DNA of 64,000 bases. Source: Cryptomeria japonica (taxonomy: Eukaryota; Streptophyta; Pinopsida; Cupressales; Cupressaceae). The first letter of the stretch is position 1, and each line of letters starts with the position of its first letter. Under the pieces are notes generated by a model. It did not search any database, had not been told where the DNA came from, and saw nothing but the letters and a program-made list of their open reading frames with translations. The translations under genes were made by a program, and so were the position numbers. Shown one piece after another: positions 43,637 through 53,839 of the stretch. Where the stretch lies: assembly GCF_030272615.1 (NCBI RefSeq), contig NC_081413.1:98333239-98397238 (forward strand). Reading direction: 5' to 3'.

Positions 43637-46600
43637 GAAAAGGAGAGGGGGAGAGGGAGAGAGGGAGGGAGAGGGAGAGAGGGAGAGAGGAATGGAGAGG
43701 GAGAGAGAGGGAGGGAAAGGGAGGGAAAAGGAGAGGGGGAGAGAGAGGGAGGGAGAGAGGGAGAGAAGGAGAGGGGGAGGGAGAGAGGGAGATTGGGGAA
43801 AGGAGAGGGAGAGAGGGAGAGGGAGAGAGGGAGAGAAGGAGAGGGGTAGGGAGAGAGGGAGATTGGGGAAAGGAGAGGGGGAGAGGGAGAGAGAGGGAGA
43901 GAGGAGAGAAGGAGAGATTGGGGAAAGGAGAGGGGGAGAGGGAGAGAGAGGGAGATCGGGAAAAGGAGAGATTGGGGAAAGGAGAGGGGGAGAGGGAGAG
44001 AGAGAGAGGGAGATTGGGAAAAGGAGAGATTGGGGAAATGAGAGGGGGAGAGGGAGAGAAGGAGAGAAGGAGAGGGGGAGGGAGAAATGGAGATTGGGGA
44101 AAGGAGAGGGAGAGAGGGAGAGAGGGAGAGGGAGAGAGAGAGATTGGGAAAAGGAGAGGGGGAGGGAGAGAGGAGATTGGTGAAAGGAGAGGGGGAGAGG
44201 GAGGGAGAGGGAGATTGGGAAAAGGAGAGATTGGGGAAAGGAGAGGGGGAGATGAAGGGAGGGAGGGAGAGGGAGGGAAAAGGAGAGGGGGATAGGGAGA
44301 TAGGAAGGGAGAGGGAGAGGGAGAGAGAGAGAGGGAGATTGGGAAAAGGAGAGGGAGAGAGGGGGAGAAGAAGAGGGGGAGGGAGAGAGGGAGAGGGGGA
44401 GAGGGAGAGGGAGAGAGAAAGATTGGGAAAAGGAGAGGGGGAGAGGGAGAGAAGGAGAGGGGGAGGGAGAGAGGGAGATTGGGGAAAGGAGAGGGGGAGA
44501 GGGAGAGGGAGAGAACGAGATTGGGAAAAGGAGAGGGGGAGAGGGAGAGAGGGAGAGAGGGAGAGAACGAGAGGGAGTGGGAGAGAGGGAGAGAAGGAGA
44601 GGGTGAGGGAGAGAGGGAGATTGGGGAAAGGAGAGGGGGAGAGGAAGAGAGAGGGAGAGAAGGAGAGGGGGAGGGAGAGAGGGAGATTGGAGAAAGGAGA
44701 GGGGGAGAGGGAGAGAGAGGGAGATTGGGAAAAGGAGAGATTGGGGAAAGGAGAGGGGGAGAGGGAGAGAGCGAGAGGGAGAGAGTGAGATTTGGAAAAG
44801 GAGAGGGGGAGAGGGAGAGGGAGAGAGGGAGATTGGGGAAAGGAGAGGGGGAGAGGGAGAGAAAGTGGAATTGGGAAAAGGAGAGCGGGAGAAAGTGGAA
44901 TTGGGAAAAGGAGAGGGGGATAGGGAGAGAGGAAGGGAGAGGGAGAGGGAGAGAGAGGGAGATTGGGAAAAGGAGAGGGAAAGAGGGAGATAAGGAGAGG
45001 GGGAGGGAGAGAGGGAGATTGGAGAAAGGAGAGGGGGAGAGGGAGAGAGAAAGAGATAGATTGGGAAAAGGAGAGGGGGAGAGGGAGAGAGGGAGAGAAG
45101 GAGAGGGGGAGGGAGAGATGGAGAGGGAGAGAGTGAGATTGGGAAAAGGAGAGGGAGGGGAGAGGGAGAGAGAGGGAGATTGGGAAAAAGAAATATTTGG
45201 GAAAGGAGAGGGGGAGAGGGATAGAAGGAGAGAAGGAGAGGGGGAGAGGGAGAGAGGGAGAGAGAGAGAGAGAGTATAGGGAAAAGGAGAGGGGGAGAGG
45301 GAGAGGGAGAGAGAGAGGGAGATTGGGGAAAGGAGAGGGGGAGAGGGAGAGAAAGTGACATTGGGAAAAGGAGAGAGGAAGATGAAGAGAGGGAGGGAGA
45401 GGGAGGAAAAATGAGAGGGGGATAGGGAGAGAGGAAGGGAGAGGGAGAGGAAGAGAGAGGGAGATTGGGAGAAGGAGAGGGAGAGAGGGAGAGAAGGAGA
45501 GGGGGAGGGAGAGAGGGAGATTAGGGAAAGGATAGGGGGAGAGGGAGAGAGAGGGAGAGAGAGGGATATTGGGAAAAGGAGAGGGGGAGAGGGAGAGAGG
45601 GAAAGAAGGAGAGGGGGAGGGAGAGAGGGAGAGGGAGAGAGAGAGATTGGGAAAAGGAGAGGGGGAGAGGGGGAGAGGGAGAGAAGGATAGGGTGAGGGA
45701 GAGAGGGAGATTGGGGAAAGGAGAGGGGGAGAGGGAGAGAGGGAGAGGGAGAGAGCGAGATTGGGAAAAGGAGAGAGGGAGAGGGAGAGGGAGAGAGAGG
45801 GAGATTGGGGAAAGGAGAGGGGGAGAGAAAGAGAGAAAGAGAGAAAGAGAGATTGGGAAAAGGAGAGGGGGAGATGAAGAGAGGGAGGGAGAGGGAGGGA
45901 AAAGGAGAGGGGGTAGGGAGAGAGGAAGGGAGAGGGAGAGGGAGAGAGAGGGAGATTGGGAAAAGGAAAGGGAGAGAGGGAGAGAAGGAGAGGGGGAGGG
46001 AGAGAGGGAGATTGGGGAAAGGAGAGGGAGAGAGGGGGATTGGGAAAAGGAGAGGGGGAGAGGGAGAGAGGGAGAGAAGGAGGGAGAGAGGGAGAGAAGG
46101 AGAGGGGGAGGGAGAGAGGGAGAGGGAGAGAGAGAGATTGGGAAAAGGAGAGGGGGGGAGAGCGAGAGAGAGAGGGAGATTGGGAAAAGGAGAGATTTGG
46201 GAAAGGAGAGAGGAAGAGGGAGAGGAGGAGAGAAGGAGAGGGGGGGGGAGAGAGAGAGAGAGGGAGAGAGAGGGAGATTGGTAAAAGGAGAGGGAGAGAG
46301 GGAGAGAATGAGAGGGGGAGGGAGAGAGGGAGATTGGGGAAAGGAGAGCGGGAGAGGGAGAGGGAGAGAGAGGGAGATTTAGAAAAGGAGATGGGGAGAG
46401 GGAGGGAGGGGAGAGAGAGGGAGAGAGAGGGAGATTGGGAAAAGGAGAGGGAGAGAGGGAGAGAAGGAGAGGGGGAGGGAGAGAGGGAGATTGGGGAAGG
46501 GAGAGGGGGAGAGGGAGAGAGAGGGAGATTGGGAAAAGGAGAGAGGGAGAGGGAGAGAGGAAAGGAGAGGGAGGGCGGAGATGGGGAGAATAGGATAAAG

Positions 46601-46758
46601 AGAGGGAGAGGAAGAGAGTGAGAGTGAGTATAGGAGAGAGAGAGAGGGAGAGAAAGAGAGATTTAAGATAACGAAAGGGGGAGGAAAGGCGGGGAGAGGG
46701 AGAGGGAGGGGGAGAGAAAGAGAGAGAAGGGGAAGATGGTGAGAATAGGATAGGATAA

Positions 46759-46815
<57 letters not shown>

Positions 46816-46900
46816 CATGAGGTAGAGAGAGAACAAGAAGGAGAAAAGGGTGAGAGAATCAAAAAATAGAGAAGTATGAGGGGGAGAGAGATGAGATAGA
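43637..46900. repeat. 3.2-kb all-purine (GA-rich) array
   Basis: The plus strand is almost only G and A, built from units such as GGGGAGAGGGAGAGAGGGAG ending in ATTGGGAAAAGGAGA or ATTGGGGAAAGGAGA, repeated at variable 30-110 base spacing. Because stop codons need T on one strand and A or G on the other, frames stay open on both strands (up to 1,079 codons on the minus strand reading Ser/Pro/Leu). These are composition artefacts, not genes. Long homopurine-homopyrimidine tracts with mirror symmetry can form triplex (H-DNA). Confidence 0.95.
46759..46781. repeat. Short TG run then GA run
   Basis: About 11 TG repeats pass directly into about 13 GA repeats inside the distal end of the purine array, a compound microsatellite. 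Confidence 0.85.
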
Positions 46901-47138
46901 ACTCAAGGATGATAATTAGGGCTTATAATAGACAAAGACAATGATGGGGTAGTAAGACAAGAGAGAGAGAGGAAAACAAGAGGTACATGCATGTATACAA
47001 ACATATATACATATATCTATATAAATATATGTATATATAACTATAGATATGCATATATACATACATAAACACATATTATCTAGGTATGTCTAAAACATGT
47101 GTAGTAAATGCTAAGTTAACAAGCATACATTATTATGT
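46901..47138. other. AT-rich spacer
   Basis: No gene seen. Contains ATAT/ATACATAT runs (about 46987-47070), where both strands resemble a decayed TA microsatellite. Confidence 0.5.
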
Positions 47139-47308
47139 CTTCATAACCCGTATGGGTTTTGTGAAACAAAAAAAAAATCATTTTAGTTCTTCATAACCCG
47201 TACGGGTTTTGTGAAACAAAAAAATGTATTTCTAGTTCTTCATAACCCGTACGGGTTATGAAGAACTATGAATAGTACTTTTCATTCTTCAAAACCTGTG
47301 CAGGTTTT
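47139..47308. repeat. Tandem CATAACCCG palindromic repeats, right end
   Basis: Copies at about 47139, 47186 and 47234 of TTCATAACCCGTACGGGTT, the first two followed by TTGTGAAACAAAAAA, and a decayed fourth at 47283-47308. The third copy, 47233-47268, is a perfect 36-bp palindrome (18-base arm starting TAGTTCTTCATAACCCGT). Similar copies lie at 43601 and near the left transposon end at 19301. Confidence 0.9.
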
Positions 47309-48120
47309 GGCTTGGTAAGAGGGTTGGAAAATGACCCTAAGGCTTGCAAGCCCATTTTCCCCCCTTTTTTGTTCCTTTACACATTTTTTCATCCTGCACC
47401 ATGATTTCTTGACTTCATCATCATCAAGTTTACAAATGATGAAGTGGATATCTCTAAAATTACCACCATAATCTCACACATCTTCTTAGTTTTCTGACCA
47501 TATAAATTTTTTAAGTTTTGGACAACATTAGCATAGTAAATTTTAATTTTCTTTATCAGTGTCTTGACAGTCCTCACAGACATATGTCTACCATTTTTTT
47601 AATAACTTTTGATATACTTGACCAAATTTAAAATAAATCATATATTATTGTTCTACACTAGATTCTATACACTTCAAAAAAAAAAATTGCATTTTTTATT
47701 ATTTTGATGCAAGTTACGCCCAACGCACGAACAGGTACCAAATTTTCAGGATGTGGTCACTTCCAAAAATCATAAAAAATAAAATACTCAATGGAAAATT
47801 ACAAAAAAATACACAACTTCTATATCTCACTCTTACCTATCATCCTACCAAAGGGTTTTACAAAATACTAAATCTAACTATATATTTTGTGCAGCGCACA
47901 AAAACAGCTATGTTATATTTTTTTGAAAAAATCAGGAATAGTTTTTTGTGCATGAAAGGTTTGACCCTCTTAATATTATCCAATTTTTAAAAAAAATAGT
48001 AGTTTAGAAACTAGATTCAGAGTACTACAATTCTTATTCTTTTCTCAACTCCTAGTTTTGAGTGCATGACCTTCAAATAGCTCTTTGAAGTTCAGGTTTA
48101 CCTATTTTCAGAAGAAAAAA
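47309..48120 (-). other. Right subterminal region, possible 5' end of gene B
   Basis: AT-rich. A minus-strand frame of 64 codons at 47389-47583 (MSVRTVKTLIKKIKIYYANV...) is basic and helical and lies where a first exon of the transposase gene would be expected, but no splice link can be shown. The remainder has A/T runs and no supported gene. If gene B begins here, the purine array sits in its intron. Confidence 0.3.
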
Positions 48121-48169
48121 GTGACCACTTATACCCCCCTTTTTGTTCACCATCTTGGTGCACTTACCC
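48121..48169 (-). repeat. Right terminal inverted repeat
   Basis: Read inward from 48169: GGGTAAGTG, one variable base, ACCAAGATGGTGAACA, AAAAGG, an insertion, then AAGTGGTCAC. Matches the left end with a few changes and an about 11-base insertion before the last block. Confidence 0.88.
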
Positions 48170-48173
48170 AACT
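48170..48173. repeat. 4-bp target duplication AACT (right copy)
   Basis: Same four bases as 19240-19243; the minus-strand gag frame joins across the pair. Confidence 0.85.
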
Positions 48174-49479
48174 GACGTAACACTATTTCAATAGGTTCCC
48201 CTAAGGGAGTGTACATTCATTTTTGTTTATAATTTTGCTGGCATTGTCATGGTTCTTCTTGCAGTACATTGTGTCCTTGATTTGGTGGGGGAGGAATCAT
48301 GTTGGTCTTAGGAGGGGGGTTTTGCCCTGCAAAGCGGACCACAGATTGTGCACTTTTGATAGTCCTTGCATCCACAACCCTACCATTGATGATGCTTTTG
48401 TTTTTGTTCCATAAGTTAGGTTTATCCTTGTTGAATTGAGGGCGAGGGGCATCTTTGGGTTCATTGTATATTTTGATAAGCCCCTTTTTGATGAGGGCCC
48501 TTTCACATTTTAAACCCTGTGTGATCATTTCATTGAAAAACTCGACGCCTTTCATGTCTAAATGAAATTCCATTTCTTCATTTAAGTTAGAAATAAAGAT
48601 TTCCACTAGCTCTCTTTCAGGTAGCTGAAGGGAACATCTGCTAGACATTTGTCGCCATCGTTGCAGGAAAGCGGAAAATAGCTCCCCTAGTTTTTGCTTG
48701 GTGTTACATAGATCGACCGTGGTGATACCATGTTCAATGTTATTTGAGTAATGTGCAATGAATTTCTGGACTAGTTCTTTGAATGTCCTAATACCACCTG
48801 CTAGTTGAGAAAACCATGATGTAGTTGTCCCTCCCAAACTTTGGGGAAAGTGTCACATTAGGTATGTGTCCTCATATGCCACTTCTAGGCATGCTGAATG
48901 AAATTCTCTAACATGGTCATGAGGGTCTCCTTTTCCTCGATACTTTTTGAACTTAGGTGTTTCAAACCCTCATGGAAAAGGTGGCATATGTAGATTCCTA
49001 TCAAAGGGATAGGGACAAATATCATTAAGTGAAAACTGGTTTGTTTTCACACCACTGTGGAGTTCTTGGGCGAGATTCTCAACTTGTTGCTTCAACATGT
49101 CTATGTCATTTGGAGGAGGAGGAGGTGGGGGATTTTCTTGATGAAGGTTGTATCTGATGGGATGTCGACCTCTTCTATCCTCATTACAACTCTGGTGTTT
49201 TGATGCTTTCTTGAGTTGTGCAGTATCAAAATCAGAGGGTAGTTTGGCTCCCTCTTGGGCAAGTCGTAAAAAGTGAGCATCAACATTGTTCCTGAGGATC
49301 TCGTCAAAAAGTCAATTAAAGAGAGGGTTGTGTTGCGTCCTTTCTATTGTTGCAGGAATAGGAGTACTTGGATTTTCTTCATTTGTGTTTCCTTCAAGGG
49401 CTTCTTGGAATTCATTAAGATTTTCCTCCTCTTCCTCTTCAATTTCTTGTTGTCTAGACCTTGATCTAGTTTGAGCCAT
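48174..49479 (-). pseudogene. Tat gag N-terminal part
   Basis: Probable start MAQTRSRSRQQ at 49479, followed by a Glu run and PSTPIPATIERTQHNPLFN. After stops near 49312 and 48960-48975, the capsid-type gag domain at 48247-48837 reads GGTTTSWFSQLAGGIRTFKE, TKQKLGELFSAFLQRWRQMS and LPERELVEIFISNLNEEMEF, typical Ty3 retrotransposon gag. It continues past stops to TPLGEPIEIVLRQL, where the TIR transposon cuts it. The zinc knuckle half is at 18750-19239. Confidence 0.85.
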
Positions 49480-50575
49480 TTTGTTTACAATTTTTTGTTG
49501 AAGTTTTGTGAAAATGATGAGTTGGTGATGAAATGAGAGACTAATTTTTGGTGGAGTGTTTTGCATACAGATCTCTAGGACTAAAGGTAGATTTTATCAA
49601 AGTCCTTTCCTTGAATTGCTTGTTGTGTTTGGTTGAAAATGTTTGATATGATAAGGTTTAGAGACATCTGAGATGTGTTACAGACCCAACTAATTAGTAA
49701 TGAGAGGATTCGCTCATAGACTAGTTTTAACCTGCATAGAAATGCCTCTTAGGATGAGTTTATCCTAGATGTAGAGACACTCTAAAAAGTGATGTATTGT
49801 GTTTGATTCAAGCAATATCAAAATAGAACTTAGGTCAAAAACCTCTTGATGTTTTGAGAGTTGGAATGGATTAATGAGGTGTGAATGTGATAATGGATGA
49901 AATGTTTAACTTCAATAAAAAATCTGTGTTACAAAAGGAACAAACTCTTCTTCTCTTTTAGGAGTTGGGGGTTCTTCCTTAGCTGAGTTATATGTGATGC
50001 AAACATCTGGAAATAAGGCAAAATTGATAGACACATGTGACGTAAGAAGGTTCTATGTGAGACAAAGATATGTGTATTAAGATAGAAGAATTTCCTTCTT
50101 TTGATGAAAGCCTTTGAGCTTAATGGTGTTTTCTTCAAGTTGATGTGTTGATGAAGATTCTTTTTCTCAAGATGTGAAGAATGGTCATATAGTTTGATAC
50201 TTTGTTTTTTGCACTTGTTTTTAATCTTTGGTTTTTGAAAATGTTTGTGTTGGATGAATACTTTTTTTTGGAACTGGATTTTTTATTTTTTCTCTTTGAC
50301 AAGAAAACAAAGCAAGCACACAAACATGACAATGTTGCCTCAAAAGGCATAAGTAAGTATGGGTCTTGATCAACCCAATCTTTGGACTTTTTATGACCCT
50401 TTCCTTCCAAATTTATTTTTAGTATGTTTTCACAAAAAGCCTGAAGTCAGCTCAGTTTACCACTGGTCTTGACACAAAATGAAGACACTTCAAACACTCT
50501 TTATCCCTAAGGTCAAATAGCCAGTTGCGATAATTTCAGCCCACATCTTAATATTTCTTCAACTTTGGTACTAAA
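49480..50575 (-). other. Probable 5' leader/LTR of the Tat element
   Basis: No gene supported; short frames here (for example 50135-50410) look like chance. Upstream of gag, so it should hold the primer site and 5' LTR, but I found no convincing tRNA match or pair to the region below 4845. Its outer part was cut by copia 3. Confidence 0.4.
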
Positions 50576-52038
50576 TGTTAGTTGAGATGAGAGGGGGGGT
50601 GAATCATAAAACTTACAATTCAATGTATTCAACAAATTCAACCTCAGTAGCCTTTAATGATATGCAACTAAGACTGTAAATCATTCAATACTTATAAACA
50701 GATACACTTAAACATCATAACACATATAACACCAGATTTAATGTGGAAACCCAAATAGGGAAAAACCACTGTGGGATTTCGGAACCACTAAGAAATATAC
50801 CCTTCTAGAGTATGCTCGGTTAAAAGCAAATCTTGTTAAAGATTACAAACACATTGCTAGATGTGACCCGGTTAAGGGATTTCCCTTAGACTTGTTAGAG
50901 TCTTACACTTTGTTAGAAGTGACCTTGTCAAAGGATTTAAAACACTCATTTAGAATGATACCTTGCTAGATGGTTTACAAATAAGACTGTTAAGTCCACT
51001 CGGTTAAGAGATTTCCTGTCACTTACAAAATAAACAATAGTAATAAAATATATCTGCAGCTTCACATCTGAAATGCTAAAGCAGATTCTATTTTCTAAAA
51101 ACAATCTTGTCATACAACTTATCTTGTCCCTTGTTGGGCTTGTTGGGCTTCTCAATCTATTCTTCAATCAGATCTTCAAGCTTCTGTGCTCGGCAAACAT
51201 TACTATAGCATCATTGTGCATACATTTTCCCTGCATACATTGTTCATCAACACTTCCTTATTTATAGACAGTTCCCAACTGCTTAATCTCCTTGATCACA
51301 TTTTCCATGATCAATCTTAGCCATTAGATCTTTAAACTTGACTAGGTTCATTATATCCTTCGATCTAAAAATGTTTTACCTTGCCCTAGAACTTGCATTC
51401 CTTCCTTGGAACTTGTGCTAGGTTATTGCAGTTCAATCTGTGCTATAGATCTTCCTCTTTGATTTTCCATGTCATTGATCCTCAACATACTTCATGTGCG
51501 GCATACCAATCATTTATTCATCTCCAGCTCATCAACATCCTTTATTAAATAATGATTTTATCCATCCAATGTGATCTATTATAACTTGGTTGTTACTCAG
51601 TAAATACTGAACTTCACTCGGTAGACACTCTGCCTTCTTTAACCGATATCGATAACCTTAGGGTTTACTAACTAGGTTCTTTGCTCAGTGACATGGTACA
51701 ATATTAAGGAACATATGTAGGATATCAAAAACAATCAAAACAACATGATCTCATCATTGTCTAACTTGGTAGTAGTTTCCCATTGAATAACTTATTATTC
51801 CCTTTCATTATCACATTCTTTTTTAGTCACTTACCAACCTCTTAATTTTCATCAAAACATACTTCTTAAGATATGGCAACATCATTCTGAGTCAGAAAAT
51901 AATTGCCTGACATCAATGACAAAATAATATTATTAAGATAGTAATCATCCTTCTTTAGTTATATCAATGATCTACAACAACCTTCTCAATATCCTTATTG
52001 AAATGCCAACAATCTCCTTTTCTGTTGTAATGCCAACA
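50576..52038 (-). repeat. Copia 3 3' LTR
   Basis: Plus strand starts TGTTAGTTGAGATGAGAGGG and ends AATGCCAACA. The end shows a small duplication: AATGCCAACAATCTCC occurs at 52002 and again at 52029, so the polypurine border and first LTR bases were copied into the LTR; the middle LTR has the same feature. Confidence 0.9.
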
Positions 52039-52430
52039 ATCTCCCCCTTTGCATTGATGGCAAAACCAACTTGATTTGATTCAATTGATTCGGATTTTGA
52101 TTGCTATGTCAACTTCTCCAGCTGTGTAGATTTCTTTTGAATTCTTGTCATCCTGTCATTAGTCTTCACCATTTAGTCTTCTCCCCATTTGACAACAATG
52201 CCAAAAAGAAAACTAATTCATGATTTCTACCTTTGTGAGGTAATATCCTTGCAGTCTCATTCACGGTCAGAGCATCTTTGTCTTTAATCACTTTTTACTA
52301 TACAACTTTAGGTGACCTCCTAAAGTGTAAAGCAGCATCAACTTCATAGATAATTAATCTTTAGATTTAGAGAATTGATGCTTTCACCGAATTCTATCAG
52401 TGAGTACTAGATAGGGGTAGGACCCCTAAC
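52039..52430 (-). promoter_or_regulatory. Copia 3 polypurine tract and 3' leader
   Basis: Minus strand CAAAGGGGGAGAT at 52039-52051 borders the LTR. The remaining leader to the RNase H end has no gene. Confidence 0.8.
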
Positions 52431-53839
52431 TAACTTCTGAGATACTAAAAAGTGTCCCTTGGTAGTGGCTTTGTGAAAATATCTACTATTTGTTCCTTTA
52501 AATTGATATATTCCAGCATAACTTTCTTCTCTTGAACTTCTTTTCTAAGATAATGATACTTTATAGAGATATGCTTTGTCTTAGAGTGCATTACCGGATT
52601 CTTTGAAATGTTAATGGCACTAGTATTATCACATAATATAGTTACTGGTTCGGTAACTTTCTCATTCATAACTTCCAACAGTTGTTTGATCCATGCTATA
52701 TTGGTACAATTCAATGTTGCAGCGACATATTTAGCTTCAGTTGTTGACTGTGAAATGCATCCTTGTTTCTTGCTAAGCCAACTTACTAGTCTATCTCCCA
52801 AGAAGAAAGCTCCGCTGCTTGTGCTTTTCCTATCATCAATGTTTCCTGCCCAGTCAACATCAGTATAGACTTTTAGGTCAAAAATATTCCCTTTTTGATA
52901 TGCTAATCCGTAATCTTCAGTGCCTTTCAGGTATCTGAAAATTCTCTTGATTGTTATCATATGTGTTTCCTTGGGATCTGCAGAAAATCTTGCAACTATA
53001 CCTACTGCATGTGCTATATCCGGTCTGCTGTGAACCACATATTACAACTTTCCAATCATAGATCGGTAAAGTGTCTCATCAACAGATGCAAATTCATCAT
53101 TCTTTGATATTTTACAGTTGGTAGTCATAGGAGTACTTATAGGTTTACAATCCTCCATTCCAAATTTCTTCAGGATTTCTTTTATATACTTGGATTGAGT
53201 AATGAAAATCTCATTTTTCATTTGCAGTATCTGTAAACCTATAAAATACTTTATTTCACCGATTAATGACATCTCAAATTCTTTGCACATTTCATTTCCA
53301 AAGTTCTTGCATAGGGAGTCATTTCCACAAAAAATAATGTCATCAACAAATATGGTTGAAAGCAGTATACCATTGTTCTCATCATTCTTCATATACATGT
53401 TATTGTTTTCACTTGTCCTTATAAATCCAATCTTGATTAAATAAGAGTGCAGTCTTTCATACCATGCTCTGGGTGCTTTCTTTAGACCATATAATGCTTT
53501 GTTCACCTTACATACCTGATCTTTATTCTTGTCTTCAATAAATCCTTCAGGTTGTTCAATGTAAACTTCTTCTTCTAGTATACCATTCAGAAATACAGAT
53601 TTAACATCCATTTGATATACCTTGAAATTTTTGTAAGCAACATATGCCAATAATGTTCTTACTCCTTCAAGTCTTGCCACAGGTGCAAAAGTTTTACCAT
53701 AATCAATTCCTTTTTCTTGAGCATAACCTTTGTAAACTAGTCTTGCTTTATTCTGAATGACCTCGCCTTTTTCATTCAGCTTGTTTCTGAAAATCCACTT
53801 TGTACCAATTACATTTTTCTCCTTTGGTCTTGAGACCAA
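52431..53839 (-). pseudogene. Copia 3 reverse transcriptase and RNase H
   Basis: 53042-53839: [80 protein letters not shown], catalytic FVDD intact, then [14 protein letters not shown] stop at 53042-53044 separates it from 52445-53038: RPDIAHAVGIVARFSADPKE, YTDVDWAGNIDDRKSTSSGA, TTEAKYVAATLNCTNIAWIK, CDNTSAINISKN and IVDIFTKPLPRDTF. This is the best-preserved polymerase core in the window. Confidence 0.88.

Larger units (their letters stand above)
19244..48169. mobile_element. 28.9-kb TIR DNA transposon with two convergent genes
   Basis: Ends are inverted repeats: GGGTAAGTG at 19244, and its complement CACTTACCC ending at 48169, with a second shared block ACCAAGATGGTGAACA just inside. A 4-bp AACT duplication flanks it, and the element splits one gag gene in frame. 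Inside are a plus-strand multi-exon gene (19472-30699), a satellite (31327-41275), a minus-strand transposase-like gene (41888-43561) and a purine array. Two later copia insertions account for about 15 kb, so the element was about 13.9 kb before them. A 4-bp duplication with an RNase-H-fold transposase is compatible with the Sola superfamily as I remember it, but I cannot verify the family. The transposase is broken, so it is now immobile. Confidence 0.87.
5196..49479 (-). mobile_element. Ty3/gypsy Tat-lineage retrotransposon, split by two insertions
   Basis: Minus-strand pieces at 48170-49479 (gag N-terminus), 15293-19243 (gag zinc knuckle, protease, linker, reverse transcriptase, RNase H start) and 5196-7242 (RNase H end, second RNase H, integrase) form one element in the normal Ty3 order. 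A second, RVT_3-like RNase H between the first RNase H and integrase is the hallmark of the Tat lineage. Both junctions are clean: removing 7243-15292 (duplication AATAG) rejoins ELNYTP to IE.ACLAV, and removing 19244-48169 (duplication AACT) rejoins the gag frame. Many stops and frameshifts mean it is inactive. The LTRs are not resolved. Confidence 0.85.

Noticed and set aside
43574-46862. Very long open frames (up to 1,079 codons) in the purine array
   Set aside because: Pure G/A or C/T strands cannot contain stop codons; Ser/Pro/Leu and Gly/Arg/Glu runs in every frame are composition artefacts.
50135-50410. 91-codon minus frame as a small gene
   Set aside because: Lys/Ser-rich tail and no family resemblance; lies in the probable LTR/leader of the Tat element.
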